NCBI GenBank assembly: GCA_965178125.1
Contig: CBCXTV010000001.1
Span: 296,975 to 360,974, forward strand
Origin: Bilabrum cf. latius
Lineage: Eukaryota; Bigyra: Bicosoecida; Bigyra; Bicosoecida
Direction of reading: 5' to 3'
Length of the DNA stretch: 64,000 nucleotides
The notes beneath the pieces were generated by a model, which was given only the letters and a program-made list of their open reading frames with translations, did not search any database and was not told the origin of the DNA. Position 1 is the stretch's first letter. Each line of letters begins with the position of its first letter. Position numbers and translations under genes: made by a program. This document shows, one piece after another, positions 8,924 to 18,810 of the stretch.

Positions 8924-10525
8924 ATGTCCTCTGCTTCGGTGCCGGATCAGCTCGCACGGATCAGTAAGGAGCTGAAGTGTCTCAGAGACGCGAGACAACG
9001 GGCGCGCAATGGGCTGCGCCATCCGTGGTTGCGCGCCATGGAGGCACAGGTCGCTGAGGTTATTCGTCATCACCCCGGAGGTGGCGAGGCAGCTCTTCGA
9101 ACCTATGTCTCTCGTCAGTTGCAGAGTCGACAGGTTTCCACGCGGACGGCTTCGCAGGAGGAGTTTCAAAGGCAGGTCGATGAGGAGGTCGCGCTCACCA
9201 TGAGGCGCCCAGCTGAGGCGTGGCAGCGAAATCCTCTTCGCTCATGTCATCGAGAGTCCGTGGCACGCGCAGAGGCCTTTCTCGCCGAGGCTTCTGTCGT
9301 TGCTTGGATCGACCATGTGAACGAGCAGCGTGGGTGTGCTCCAACTGGGAACATGGTTTTCGCCATGCTTGCGAGGATGGGCGTTCGCGCGGGGAAGGAC
9401 TCGGCTCGACGGCAGTGGCTCCTGCGCTTCCGTCGTCGTTGGCGGCTTCGGCATGGCCGATTGAAGAAGCAGCCCCCGGTAACACTCGATTACGTCAGAC
9501 TCGCGTGTCGTGTCTTCTATCAGTGGATTGAATTCGCAGAAGCGCGAGTGCCCCCCAACCGCCGCCTCGTCTTTGTGAACTTCGATGAGTCCAGCGTGCC
9601 CTTTGCCTTTCCGGGAATGCGCGGGTACATCGCACCGAGGTCAGGAACGGAGCCCGCTTCGCTTGGTTCGCGCACGGAGCGCCTCGCCTCGAATAGCAAT
9701 CGAGGATCGTACACCTTTCTGGGTTTTATTAGCGACTGCCCGGAAATCCAGCGACGACTCCCGCGTATACTCATCGGGAAGCACACGCGGCTGAGCAAGC
9801 GCTTGATGCGTGGGGCGCCGAACCAAATGGTGGACGGAATGGAAGTCTGGGCCCGAGAGAGCTCGTGGGTGACGCAGTCCCTCATGTTCGACATTCTGCG
9901 TCGGCTTTTCGCTTCTTGGATGGACATTCAGCATGAGATCTATCCAATAGTGATACTTGACTGCGCGCCCCAACACATTTCCACTGAGATTGTGAACTTC
10001 GCACACGGCCTTGGCATGGATCTCGTGTTTATTCCTGGTCGACTCACCTTCTTGCTTCAGCCGTTGGACGTTCTCGTCTTTCAGCTTCTTAAGCGCGACC
10101 TTCGGGAGACGTGGATGCAGGAGCGCTCGCGTCATGAAGCGGGTCATGTCGATGTCTCTTGCCATCTCAGGGTTGTCGCTGAGTGCACGAAGAGAGTGCT
10201 CTCGTCTGGCTCGTGGCAAGGCGCTTTCGATATGACAGGCATTACCAGCGGCAGGCGCCGCTTGCATTCGACCCTACGGCGCTTGTTTGAGTGTGACATG
10301 GAGGACATCTCCAGCGATGCTCCGTCTGTCGACCAGCTCCGCTTCATCAGCAGTCCGCAGCAGCCTCTCCCGCACGATGCGCTCATCAACAGGGCCCCAG
10401 TCGCGTCCGGACACGGGGTCGACGGAGGCGTCCACGGTGGTAACGCTCGCCGCGTGCCTCGTGGCCGCAGACTAAACGGATGGACCCCCCGCGATCGCGC
10501 TCACCCCTCGGCGGCCATGCCGTGA
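8924..10525 (+). CDS. Pogo-like (Tc1/mariner superfamily) DDD transposase (unit 1)
   Basis: 533 residues from the ATG at 8924; the frame opens at a GTG at 8888. Catalytic core: D221 in FDES (codon at 9584), D346 in ILDCAPQH (9959) and D382 in LLQPLDV (10067). The second and third Asp have 35 residues between them, and the LQPLDV context is characteristic of the pogo/Tigger DDE_1 superfamily. Before the core, a basic segment around residues 155-182 with WLLRFRRRW resembles the DNA-binding (CENP-B/Tc5-type helix-turn-helix) region of these enzymes. Members of this superfamily cut and paste DNA into TA targets. The frame is intact and identical in all three units, so it may be functional. Its last 46 bp overlap the next gene. 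No flanking terminal inverted repeats were found. Confidence 0.85.
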   Translation: MSSASVPDQLARISKELKCLRDARQRARNGLRHPWLRAMEAQVAEVIRHHPGGGEAALRTYVSRQLQSRQVSTRTASQEEFQRQVDEEVALTMRRPAEAWQRNPLRSCHRESVARAEAFLAEASVVAWIDHVNEQRGCAPTGNMVFAMLARMGVRAGKDSARRQWLLRFRRRWRLRHGRLKKQPPVTLDYVRLACRVFYQWIEFAEARVPPNRRLVFVNFDESSVPFAFPGMRGYIAPRSGTEPASLGSRTERLASNSNRGSYTFLGFISDCPEIQRRLPRILIGKHTRLSKRLMRGAPNQMVDGMEVWARESSWVTQSLMFDILRRLFASWMDIQHEIYPIVILDCAPQHISTEIVNFAHGLGMDLVFIPGRLTFLLQPLDVLVFQLLKRDLRETWMQERSRHEAGHVDVSCHLRVVAECTKRVLSSGSWQGAFDMTGITSGRRRLHSTLRRLFECDMEDISSDAPSVDQLRFISSPQQPLPHDALINRAPVASGHGVDGGVHGGNARRVPRGRRLNGWTPRDRAHPSAAMP

Positions 10526-11544
10526 CCTCGACCACGACCATGTCAGGGGCGAACGCGACTTCGTCAACCTCGAGCACGACCATCCCAGCGGCGAAGGCGG
10601 CTTCCTCGATGGGATCCCTGACCCCGACGAAGCTTCCCCGACCTCGGCCACGTGAACCTGCAGGCGCATTCTTGCCCGATGTGCCCGCGCAGGTGGCGGC
10701 CTGCACGGCGTGGGCGCCACCGTTTCGTCGACCAGACAGCTCAGCCACTCCGGCGACGCGCGAGGCGGCAACGTCCACGTGCATCAATCCGTGGACCGCT
10801 CTCTCCTGGTATCCGACACCACCGCAGCCGACGGACCCCCCTTCCGACAGGCCTCGCGAGGTACCGAACCGGAGCTCCCGGCAGCAGCGCAGGCGTCATG
10901 CTTGGGGCGGCACGTGGGTGTTCGACGACGCCATTACGCTCAGCGATTGCGGGTCGAGGGTGCAGATCGACGCGCCGCAGTCGAAGCTCTTGGCGATGGT
11001 CGTGCCCCGGAAGTCGGGCCAGTGGATTCCTCGTAGGCTGCGCTCGCGTACGATCTGGTATTTGGCTGGGGAGCAGTCGGCCGTGATCACCAACCTCAAG
11101 TGCCAGGCCTGCAGTCGGGTCAAGCACGCGGACAGCTTCAACCCGAAGAGCTTGCGTCGGGCTCAGTACTCGTTGCTGCATTCCCTGTGGCCCGGCTACA
11201 TACGACGTACCGAGCGGTCTATTTGGTGCACGCAGTGTGCGGTGGAGGACCAGTTGATGCAGGGCAACTTTCCGGACGGCTACTGTTTCCGGATCCGCGC
11301 CACACTCGAAATTTGCCATCAAGATCGCGTCGCGGCCAAGCTGTTTGCAGTGCACGACAGTAACGCTCTCTTCGAGCAGATCCCGCTGAGCTCCCGTGCG
11401 GCCATGGACGTGGCGGAGCAGTTGCGCCGATACTGGCAGGATGCCGTGTCCTCAGACGGCCAGAGCAACATCTTCCACAGCGACCACGTTTCGACAGACG
11501 ACGACTCTGAGTTCGCACCGGGCGGACCGGAGAGCGTGCCGTGA
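10480..11544 (+). CDS. P354: Pro/Ser/Thr-rich protein with two CxxC pairs (unit 1)
   Basis: 354 residues from an ATG, overlapping the transposase end by 46 bp in another frame. The first about 140 residues are rich in Pro, Ser, Thr and Ala and probably disordered. Around residues 200-260 lie a CxxC pair (CQAC) and, about 45 residues later, CTQC, with basic and aromatic residues between, which suggests one zinc site. The C-terminus is acidic and ends in a DDD/E-rich tail. The Cys module resembles single-site Stc1- or LIM-like folds in spacing only; the function is not known. Three fragments of this gene occur in block A (1387-1549, 2879-2919, about 3440-3475), which argues that it was expressed or at least a stable sequence when block A formed. 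Confidence 0.65.
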   Translation: MDPPRSRSPLGGHAVTSTTTMSGANATSSTSSTTIPAAKAASSMGSLTPTKLPRPRPREPAGAFLPDVPAQVAACTAWAPPFRRPDSSATPATREAATSTCINPWTALSWYPTPPQPTDPPSDRPREVPNRSSRQQRRRHAWGGTWVFDDAITLSDCGSRVQIDAPQSKLLAMVVPRKSGQWIPRRLRSRTIWYLAGEQSAVITNLKCQACSRVKHADSFNPKSLRRAQYSLLHSLWPGYIRRTERSIWCTQCAVEDQLMQGNFPDGYCFRIRATLEICHQDRVAAKLFAVHDSNALFEQIPLSSRAAMDVAEQLRRYWQDAVSSDGQSNIFHSDHVSTDDDSEFAPGGPESVP

Positions 11545-11745
11545 GGGACCGCAGCGACAGTAGCGTCGCTTAGGTGAGGAGCGGGTGCCAATGCTCTTTT
11601 GAAAATGGTGTGTCGTACGTACGGCAGGAGCCGTCGGTGGGAGCGGGGCGGATCCTGCGGGAAGTCGTGGAGACTGAGGGCAGAGACTCTCGGGTCGGTC
11701 AGGGTCTCATGTAACGTGCTGTTCACCGCAGAGGTATGTGCGGAT

Positions 11746-11998
11746 CTTGGTGGATCTCTCGAGGACATGGGTGGCATACCGTTGTGCATCCGTTCCCCGG
11801 GGGGGGCGGTCGCAGAAGAGTGCACACGAAAACAAGAGGAAAGGAGACCAACCCCCCAAACCCACGTAGTGCGATCCTGGGGGGTACCCTATAAGGTACT
11901 AAGAATCCTTCTCCCGAAAATCGCACTACCTCGGGCCACAACGTCTTGGTGGATTCCTCGAGGACATGGGTGGCATACCGTTGTGCATCCGTTCCCCG
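11746..11998. repeat. 54-bp direct repeats flanking a 144-bp structured element (unit 1)
   Basis: The 54-bp sequences 11746-11799 and 11944-11997 match at 52 positions and surround a segment that also occurs, with different flanks, upstream of the Rep gene in block B (11805-11935 against 25981-26111). The arrangement suggests insertion or recombination around the structured element. Copies are at 37328-37580 and 63153-63405. Confidence 0.8.
11866..11929. repeat. Nested inverted repeat, block C version (unit 1)
   Basis: Outer 10-bp arms GTAGTGCGAT (11866-11875) and ATCGCACTAC (11920-11929) enclose an inner 5-bp hairpin GTACC-CTATAA-GGTAC. The block B version keeps both stems while its loop reads CTCTAA. 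It could fold as DNA cruciform or RNA. Confidence 0.8.
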
Positions 11999-12309
11999 TC
12001 GCTCCCTAACGTCTTCAGTGGCAGGTTCGGAAAAGACACCTCCGTAGGCACGCGACAAGTCCCGGTGAAGCGGGCTCGCACCGCGCTGGGCGGGAGATCG
12101 TGAGCGCTTAGAGGACCGGAGCTCTCGGGCGGGTGCGTGTCTCGACAAACTCCCTCTTGACCACGGGCGGGGAACGTGTAGGGCGGAAGCTAAAGACACC
12201 GTAAGTAGCGGAGGGCTAACATTCCGTCCTTCGGTGAGAGCCAAAAGTTCGAGTCTGCGAGAGACTATTATACGAAGTTCTCCCCTCCTCATACGTGCGC
12301 ATAGCCTCC

Positions 12310-12528
12310 TCACGCGGTAGCGCGAGCGCGGGACCCGGACCTGTCCCTGATGGGCGTGAATCTGAACCCGGCGTACTCTCCTAGTCTGTCACTTCCACGA
12401 CCTTGTTGTCGCGGAACCACTTGCACGGAGAGGAACCTGTCGTTCAAGCGGGTGCAGCCGGACGCGCAGGTGTAGTGCATCGCCTTGCATATGTGCACGG
12501 CCAAGTAGATGCCGGAACCGTAGAGGTA
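12310..12528 (-). pseudogene. PARP catalytic-domain-like remnant (unit 1)
   Basis: A minus-strand open stretch of 72 codons between stops, without a start at its upstream end. It contains YGSGIYLAVH, then CKAMHYTC and, after a short gap, FLSVQVV. The GxGIYLA - CK..(Q/H)YT - hydrophobic strand order is that of the ADP-ribosyltransferase core of poly(ADP-ribose) polymerase-like proteins, which are numerous in alveolates. No N-terminal part or other catalytic segment was found nearby, so it is either an exon or a gene relic. Copies are at 37892-38110 and 63717-63935. The surrounding sequence 11999-12900 shows no other gene I can support. Confidence 0.4.
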
Positions 12529-12905
12529 TCACACTTCCCGCGGAGCTTGGGTGGGTCTTTCGCTGCTGTCGTCTGCTCCAGAAGGTTTGCGCCAAAAACC
12601 GGAAAACTTCTAAGACAGAGGTGGGATGCCAGGAGCTCACGGTCCTGCCGGATTGGGGAGGTCCATGCCCACGCGAGCCGGGTACGCGTCCAAATCAACG
12701 CACAGAGCGGGAGCTGACGGCGCCAAGGACGCTCACTGTCAGGCACACACAACGCGGAAACCACAGAATTCGTCATTTCGCGTTCAAAGCCTGCCAACGA
12801 CGTGGTGCTTGGCGAAATGTGGTGGGTGGCGAAGATGTGGTACTTCGCCGTGCCTTTCTCTATGACGGCCAAGCGTGCACTCGCCATCGCGCTCGGACGC
12901 CACAG

Positions 12906-13054
12906 GAAGAGATCCCAGCACGCAGCTCCGCCGCCTCATCCAGGAGTAAGGCGAAGTCGAATCGTGAATAGCGCTTCGCACCTTCACAGAGCCGAGGATC
13001 ACAGATAGGCCCCGCCTCACAGAACCCAGCGCCATAGGGCAGAGCGTGAAGTAC
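12906..13054 (+). pseudogene. Tail fragment of the Lys-rich block B gene
   Basis: About 149 bp matching 25557-25706 in block B with moderate divergence. It covers the last 21 codons of the Lys-rich gene in the same frame (EEIPARSSAASS here, EEIAARSSANSS there), its stop region and about 85 bp downstream. The rest of that gene is absent. It is a sense-strand gene fragment within block C; copies are at 38488-38636 and, beyond the window, in unit 3. Confidence 0.75.
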
Positions 13055-13834
13055 CTGGCCGCTTGGCTTGGCCGGACCCCCGCCCGCCCTCCGCCGGCAG
13101 CTCCTCCCGTCCGTCCCTATGGAGGCAGATCCGCGTACCCATGCTGCGGCGGGATCCTGACACAATCCGCTCCTCTTAGTGTGTGGCCGTGGGGCATGAG
13201 TGGAGCAGCATCGGGCCCTCACCAGCCGTGGAACGGAAGCAGCTCTCCGTGCGGCAGCTGTGCGATGCACAGACCTCGTCCCAAAGATACGGATCCATTT
13301 TGCCGTCTTCCCGCGCATACTGCATCGCTCTGCAAAACTGCATTGCGCAGTGGATCCCCGAGCGTCGACTGCCAATAGCAGGCGGCCTCGCAAGGCCTTC
13401 ATGGACGCAGGATTTGGGCTTCTTCATCGTAAATTTGGGGTCTGCTCAGCGCGCGAAAATTCCAACGCTTCAAAATGATCCGGACGTCGCGAGAAGGGAA
13501 CTCGTTGCTTGCTCACCTGTGCGGAGGGGTTGGATGCCCGATGTGCTAAAGAGAGGATACTGTCCGTCGGCGTTCTCTCTTCACCTTGTGCGGAAGGGTT
13601 GGGTGCCTGATTTCAGACAGAGAAGGTCTCGTCCGTTGGGAGCGCTTAGGAATACTTCCGGATGGGGCGTCCAGACGCGGTCCAGGACCTCCAGCTCGTC
13701 GGGGTCAATGTCGCCCGCGCCGTCCGTGCCTTTGACGCCCTCTGGATCGATGATGCCCACGATCTTTGTCATCTCGGACGACACACGTCCCAGCTGCTCT
13801 TTGGTAGTGCATTACCTCATTGACCCCGAAGCGT
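13055..13834. other. Terminal part of block C, no intact gene
   Basis: It contains a 43-bp piece of the Rep-like gene (13466-13508, matching 28412-28455 with one G missing). Next is a diverged tandem duplication of about 70 bp (starting CACCTGTGCGG near 13517 and CACCTTGTGCGG near 13584). There is also a minus-strand open stretch 13581-13784 with coding-like but unrecognised sequence. A plus-strand frame 13183-13845 runs through these unrelated parts and is not credible as a gene. Copy at 38637-39416. Confidence 0.6.
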
Positions 13835-14631
13835 TGAATATTTAATGAAGACCCTTCGGAAGCTGACGAAGTTTGTCAGCTTGTCGGAGCGCAGCCTGGG
13901 TCCTTGTCAACAAACATGGAGGGTTTCGGGGCGGATTTCCAGCGTTCCGCCTTGATATCGAGTGCACCTCGAGGTCGGGATCGAAGCGGGGCGGGCGGTT
14001 CGTCATCCTCTGTGATACGCTTAGGAGGCGCCGACTTGATGCCCACCTTGTCCCCCAATCACTCCAGACGTAACTGGGGAACTCTACCCGTCGTGGGCCG
14101 GGTACGCCTCCGAATCCCACGCGAGCCGTTCCCCACGGCGCACCGATAAGCGCCGCTGCAAGCGTACCAAGAGGGGCGTACCAAGAGGTGCTTCCTTCGC
14201 TCGGCAGTGTGGCACTTCAAGCAGTAGAATGTGCCACTCCCAGCACGTAGGTGGAGTTTGCGAGCTGCCGGCCGACATGCTCGTGTGGTGACCTCCGGCG
14301 CACCGATAAGTGCCGCTGCAAGCGCACCAATACTACTTCGCTTGGGAGCGTGGCACTTTAAGCAATGCAGTGCGCCGGTTTTCGTGCACGCCCAGTCGCG
14401 CGGACGCCGCAGGTGGCTTGGCGGTAGGATAGAATTAGTGGCGGGTCGGTTTTGCATGTCTTCCCTCTCCTCTTGATATGGTACACAAAGGCAAGAGCCT
14501 GACGATGCAGACGGAACTCCTGGATTTCACCGCCACATTCCTAGTCAAGACAGCCCTCGACTAAACAGACGCCGAGTTATCTTGAGCAGCATCCCACGAC
14601 GCAGTGATGTGGACGGCAAGGGTGATGCCAT

Positions 14632-17394
14632 GCTTTCCGGGCCTCCCATGTGACCGCTTTTTGCGTACCGAAACACTTTCCGAGGTCGACGCCCCGGCGG
14701 AGCACGCCGGCGCGGCGGCAAGCGTCGATGTTGCGGGCGGCCCAGCCATGAGGTACATGATCAAGTACGCGGAAAGCACGCAGAGCGTCGTCAATCCGTT
14801 CGTGAGCCGCGAGTTCCAAAAGGTCTTCGAGCACATCCGCCCGGAAAGCACGCAGAGCATCGTCAATCCGTTCGTGAGCCGCGAGTTCCAGAAGGTCTTC
14901 GAGCACATCCCCCCGGAAAGCACGCAGAGCATCGTCAATCCGTTCGTGAGCCGCGAATTCCAAAAGGTCTTCGAGCACATCCCCCGGATGATGTCGAGCA
15001 TGCGGACGCCCTGCTCCGGATGATGTCGGCCATGCGGACGCTCTTCCCAGACCTTGCGCGGCAGCGGGACGAAAATGGAGCTCTCCCTGCACCGCAAGCA
15101 CGCCGGAAACCTGGTGCACTTCCACGTATGCATGACGGACTCCGAGAGGTCGCATCGTTGTCGCGTGGCGGAGGATTTCATTTGGGCCGGCAGCAGGCCG
15201 AATGTCGTGTACGGCTTTTAGGTACCGAACCCGAGCTCCCGGCAGCAGCGCAGGCGGCATGCTTGGGGCGGCACGTGGATCTTCGACGACGCCATTACGC
15301 TAAGCGATTGCGGGTCGAGGGTGCAGATCGGCGCGCCGCAGTCGAAGCTCTTGGCGATGGTCGTGCCCCGGAAGTCGGGCCAGGGCATTCTCCGAGTCTC
15401 TTTGCCGATGATGTCTGAGGAGAAACCGTCCGAGAGCATTGCTGTTTCCTTGGGAGACGGCCGCAATCTTCGTGGGCGTCAAGGCGCCGGTAATATGGGA
15501 AACGAGGGCGGCATGTTGGCGCGCGAGGTCGACGCCCCGGCGGAGCACGCCGGCGCGGCGGCAAGCGTCGATGTTGCGGGCGGCCCAGCCATGAGGCACA
15601 TGATCAAGTACGCGGAAAGCACGCAGAGCGTTGTCAATCCGTTCGTGAGCCGCGAGTTCCAAAAGGTCTTCGAGCACATCCCCCCGGAAAGCACGCAGAG
15701 CGTCGTCAATCCGTTCGTGAGCCGCGAGTTCCAGAAGGTCTTCGAGCACATCCCCCCGGAAAGCACGCAGAGCATCGTCAATCCGTTCGTGAGCCGCGAG
15801 TTCCAAAAGGTCTTCGAGCACATCCCCCGGATGATGTCGAGCATGCGGACGCCCTGCTCCGGATGATGTCGGCCATGCGGACGCTCTTCCCAGACCTTGC
15901 GCGGCAGCGGGACGAAAATGGAGCTCTCCCTGCACCGCAAGCACGCCGGAAACCTGGTGCACTTCCACGTATGCATGACGGACTCCGAGAGGTCGCATCG
16001 TTGTCGCGTGGCGGAGGATTTCATTTGGGCCGGCAGCAGGCCGAATGTCGTGTACGACGTATGGTCAGACGCAGCCGCTTGGAAGGCGGGTGGCGGCGTG
16101 GCAGACGGGAAGGATGTCGGAACCTGGGGTTCATGGAAGACGCCTGCGAAGTCGTCATGGGGGGAGCCGTACGTGCCGTGGCAGGTCGCGCCGGAGCCGG
16201 CGGAGGAGGCGACATGGACTTGCAACGCGTGCCAGGGCCTAAGCCCCGGTCAGAGTACTTCAAGAAGTGGAAGGACTGGATCCAACCAGTTTGCCGGGTG
16301 TGTTGCGACAAGTTCGACAACGCGACGCCGTGGTGGGTGAGGTGCAAGAACTGCAAAAACGAGTATCCGGCGTACCGATTTCCCCAGAACCGCCGGAAGA
16401 AGGAGAACCTGCGCTATTTCTTCCCTGAGGACTGGTGCGCGAAGTGCCTGGTTGCGCGTGGCTGGAGTCTCCATGATGTCCGTTCCTCTGCGGGTGAAGC
16501 GAAGCGTTGGGTGCCAAAAGCTGGCGCGAATACCGGTGACGGCGACAACGACGCTCGTGCTCCCGCACGCGACGAGCCTCCTGCAGGAGGCGCCGCCTCC
16601 TGCAGCAACGCCGTGCGTCAGAGTCCTTCGCGTGACGAGGCCTTGGATGACATCAACCGGGCCATGGAGCTTCTCCGGAATGCGGAGAAATTCATCTCCG
16701 CGATGCCATCGTGCATGCAGTGTGCGGTGCAGGACCAGTTGATGCAGGGCATCGTCAAAGACCAGGCCCTCTTGGATATCTTCTCCGGCAAGATAACGGA
16801 CTGGATCAAATACCATCCGGCCACTCTTGGGGCGATCCAATCCCATCGAAACGCATGGCTGTGGGCTGAGAACCACACGCCGACGGAATGGCTCATGGTT
16901 GTCGAGGATGATATCGAACCTCGCGAAGCATGCGTGGATCGGCTACTCGTAGTTCTTCACGCCATCGCGAAAACCCCAAGGTGACGCAGATGGCCATGTT
17001 AGCGGGGTCAGAAGCACCGAGAATGGTCAGCCTCCAGCGCGGAAACTCCACCTCCATCCACAACTGCGAGCGCCTCTTGGACGTGCGGACCTATCCGGCG
17101 CACTGGGTAGACAACACATTTGTGGTCCCCTACCACGTCGGCATGGGCCTAAAGTGGTATCTCATCAGCCCGGAGGGGAGGAAGGCGCTCCTGAAGATGC
17201 GGATCCCGAACCGAAGCTTCGAACGCTGCGTCTGGCGCCGCCTCTTCGACACGTTCCACGCCGGCGAAACCTCGAGTTTTGGCATCAAGATCGTGTCGCG
17301 GCCAGGCTGTACGACGGCGGCAAGAAGACGGAGAAGGAGGATGCTCACGGTATCGCCCTGATCATCTGCACGACTTCGTGGGGCTCCATGACGT
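14632..17394 (+). pseudogene. Mosaic of shredded gene fragments (unit 2)
   Basis: Copy of the 798-3560 patchwork, shifted by 13,834 bp with the same fragment order and the same frameshifts. The patchwork was therefore made once and amplified with the array. Confidence 0.85.
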
Positions 17395-17444
17395 AACGGC
17401 GAGCGAGAACATTGACTGGTGGCGTGGCTGGAGGATCTCGGGAA

Positions 17445-17749
17445 CACACGGCGGGCGAGCCGTTTTTCAAAAGGAGCACGGGTCCTTCGGGACGCCATTT
17501 CACTTACGGCGGGCGAGCCGTTTTCCGAATGGTGCGGGGGTCCTACTGATGCACACGGCGATCGCTGGTTCACTCACGGCGGACACACGGCGGGCGAGCC
17601 GTTTTTCAAAAGGAGCACGGGTCCTTCGGGACGCCATTTCACTTACGGCGGGCGAGCCGTTTTCCGAATGGTGCGGGGGTCCTACTGATGCACACGGCGA
17701 TCGCTGGTTCACTCACGGCGGGCGAGCCGTTTTCCGAATGGTGCGGAGT
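17445..17749. repeat. 139-bp tandem repeat (unit 2)
   Basis: Copy of 3611-3915 with the same number of repeats. Confidence 0.9.
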
Positions 17750-18066
17750 CCTCCAGATGACCACGGTGATGGGTGGCAGCATGTCATAGGCGCGCCGTCG
17801 GAAGCTTCCCCTTCGAGTGCTGCCTAAAACTGAGAAACCTGGAGATCCTAGCATCGTATGGAGGCAAGAGGTAACACCTTGGGGTCCGTTCTCCGCTTCA
17901 ATTCCTGTCCCAAATCCGATTCCCATTTCGAGACCGAAAAAGGTGACCCGGAAAACGACGGTACTTATTTCTGAACCGTTTTCCGGACGCTTTCCGGGCC
18001 TCCCATGTGACCGCTTTTTGCGTACCGAAACACGTTCCGCGCGTGAGGAGCAGATGCGGGGATTTC

Positions 18067-18733
18067 GCCAAAAATGGCCGATCCGCACAAGGAATTTAAG
18101 TTGCGGCGACACAGCTCGGACCCCGGCTTTTTTTTGGCTGTTTCGGGGCCCCAAGAGGGCTCCCGGCCCCAAAAAGAGCGTTTTCGGGGGGCTCGGAAGG
18201 GGACCCCCCAGGATTTGGCCAAAAATGGCCGATCCACACAAGGACTTTAAGTTGCGGCGACACAGTTCGGGCCCCGGTTTGTTTTTGCGGTTTGGGGGCC
18301 CCGAGAGGGCTCCCGGCCCCAAAAAGGGCAAAACGCGAGGTTGTGGTGGAAAAAATGGGCCCCAGGCAGCCCCCAAACGACGCAAAACGCCACGTTGTGG
18401 TGGATTTTAGAGCCCCTAAATCGCCCAAAAAAGACGCAAAACGCCACGTTGTGGTGGATTTTAGAGCCCCTAAATCGCCCCAAAGAGACGCAAAACGCCA
18501 CGTTGTAGTGGATTTTAGAGCCCCTAAACCGCCCTAAAAAGACGCAAAACGCCACGTTGTGGTGTTTTTTTTTTTGAGCGTTTTGGGGGGGCCCGGAAGG
18601 GGACCCCCCCAGATTTGGCCCAAAATGGCCGATCCACACAAGGAATTTAAGTTGCGGCGACACAGTTCGGGCCCCGGGGTTTGTTTTGCTGTTTGGGGGC
18701 CCCAAGAGGGCTCCCGGGAGGCCCTAGAGTGGC
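18067..18733. repeat. Nested satellite, contracted copy (unit 2)
   Basis: Copy of 4233-5145 lacking about 246 bp. The first higher-order repeat jumps from its proximal part to its distal end around 18178, removing all of its 54-bp repeats. This is the usual outcome of unequal exchange or replication slippage, and it accounts for the different length of block A in unit 2. Confidence 0.9.
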
Positions 18734-18810
18734 CCTTCTCCGCTTCAATTCCTGTCCCAAATCCGATTCCCATTTCGAGACCGAAAAAGGTGACCCGGAA
18801 AACGACGGTA

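Larger units (their letters stand above)
1..13834. repeat. Array unit 1 (short form, blocks A + C, no B)
   Basis: Head-to-tail repeat unit. Positions 1-5222 (block A) recur at 13835-18810 and 39417-44638, and 5223-13834 (block C) recurs at 30805-39416 and 56630-64000. The A-to-C junction here is direct, whereas in units 2 and 3 about 12 kb (block B) lies between them. The start of the unit is arbitrary; it is set where the window begins. Confidence 0.95.

Noticed and set aside
12200-12300. Possible tRNA suggested by a GTTCGAGTC T-loop-like string
   Set aside because: No matching acceptor, D or anticodon stems could be drawn around it.
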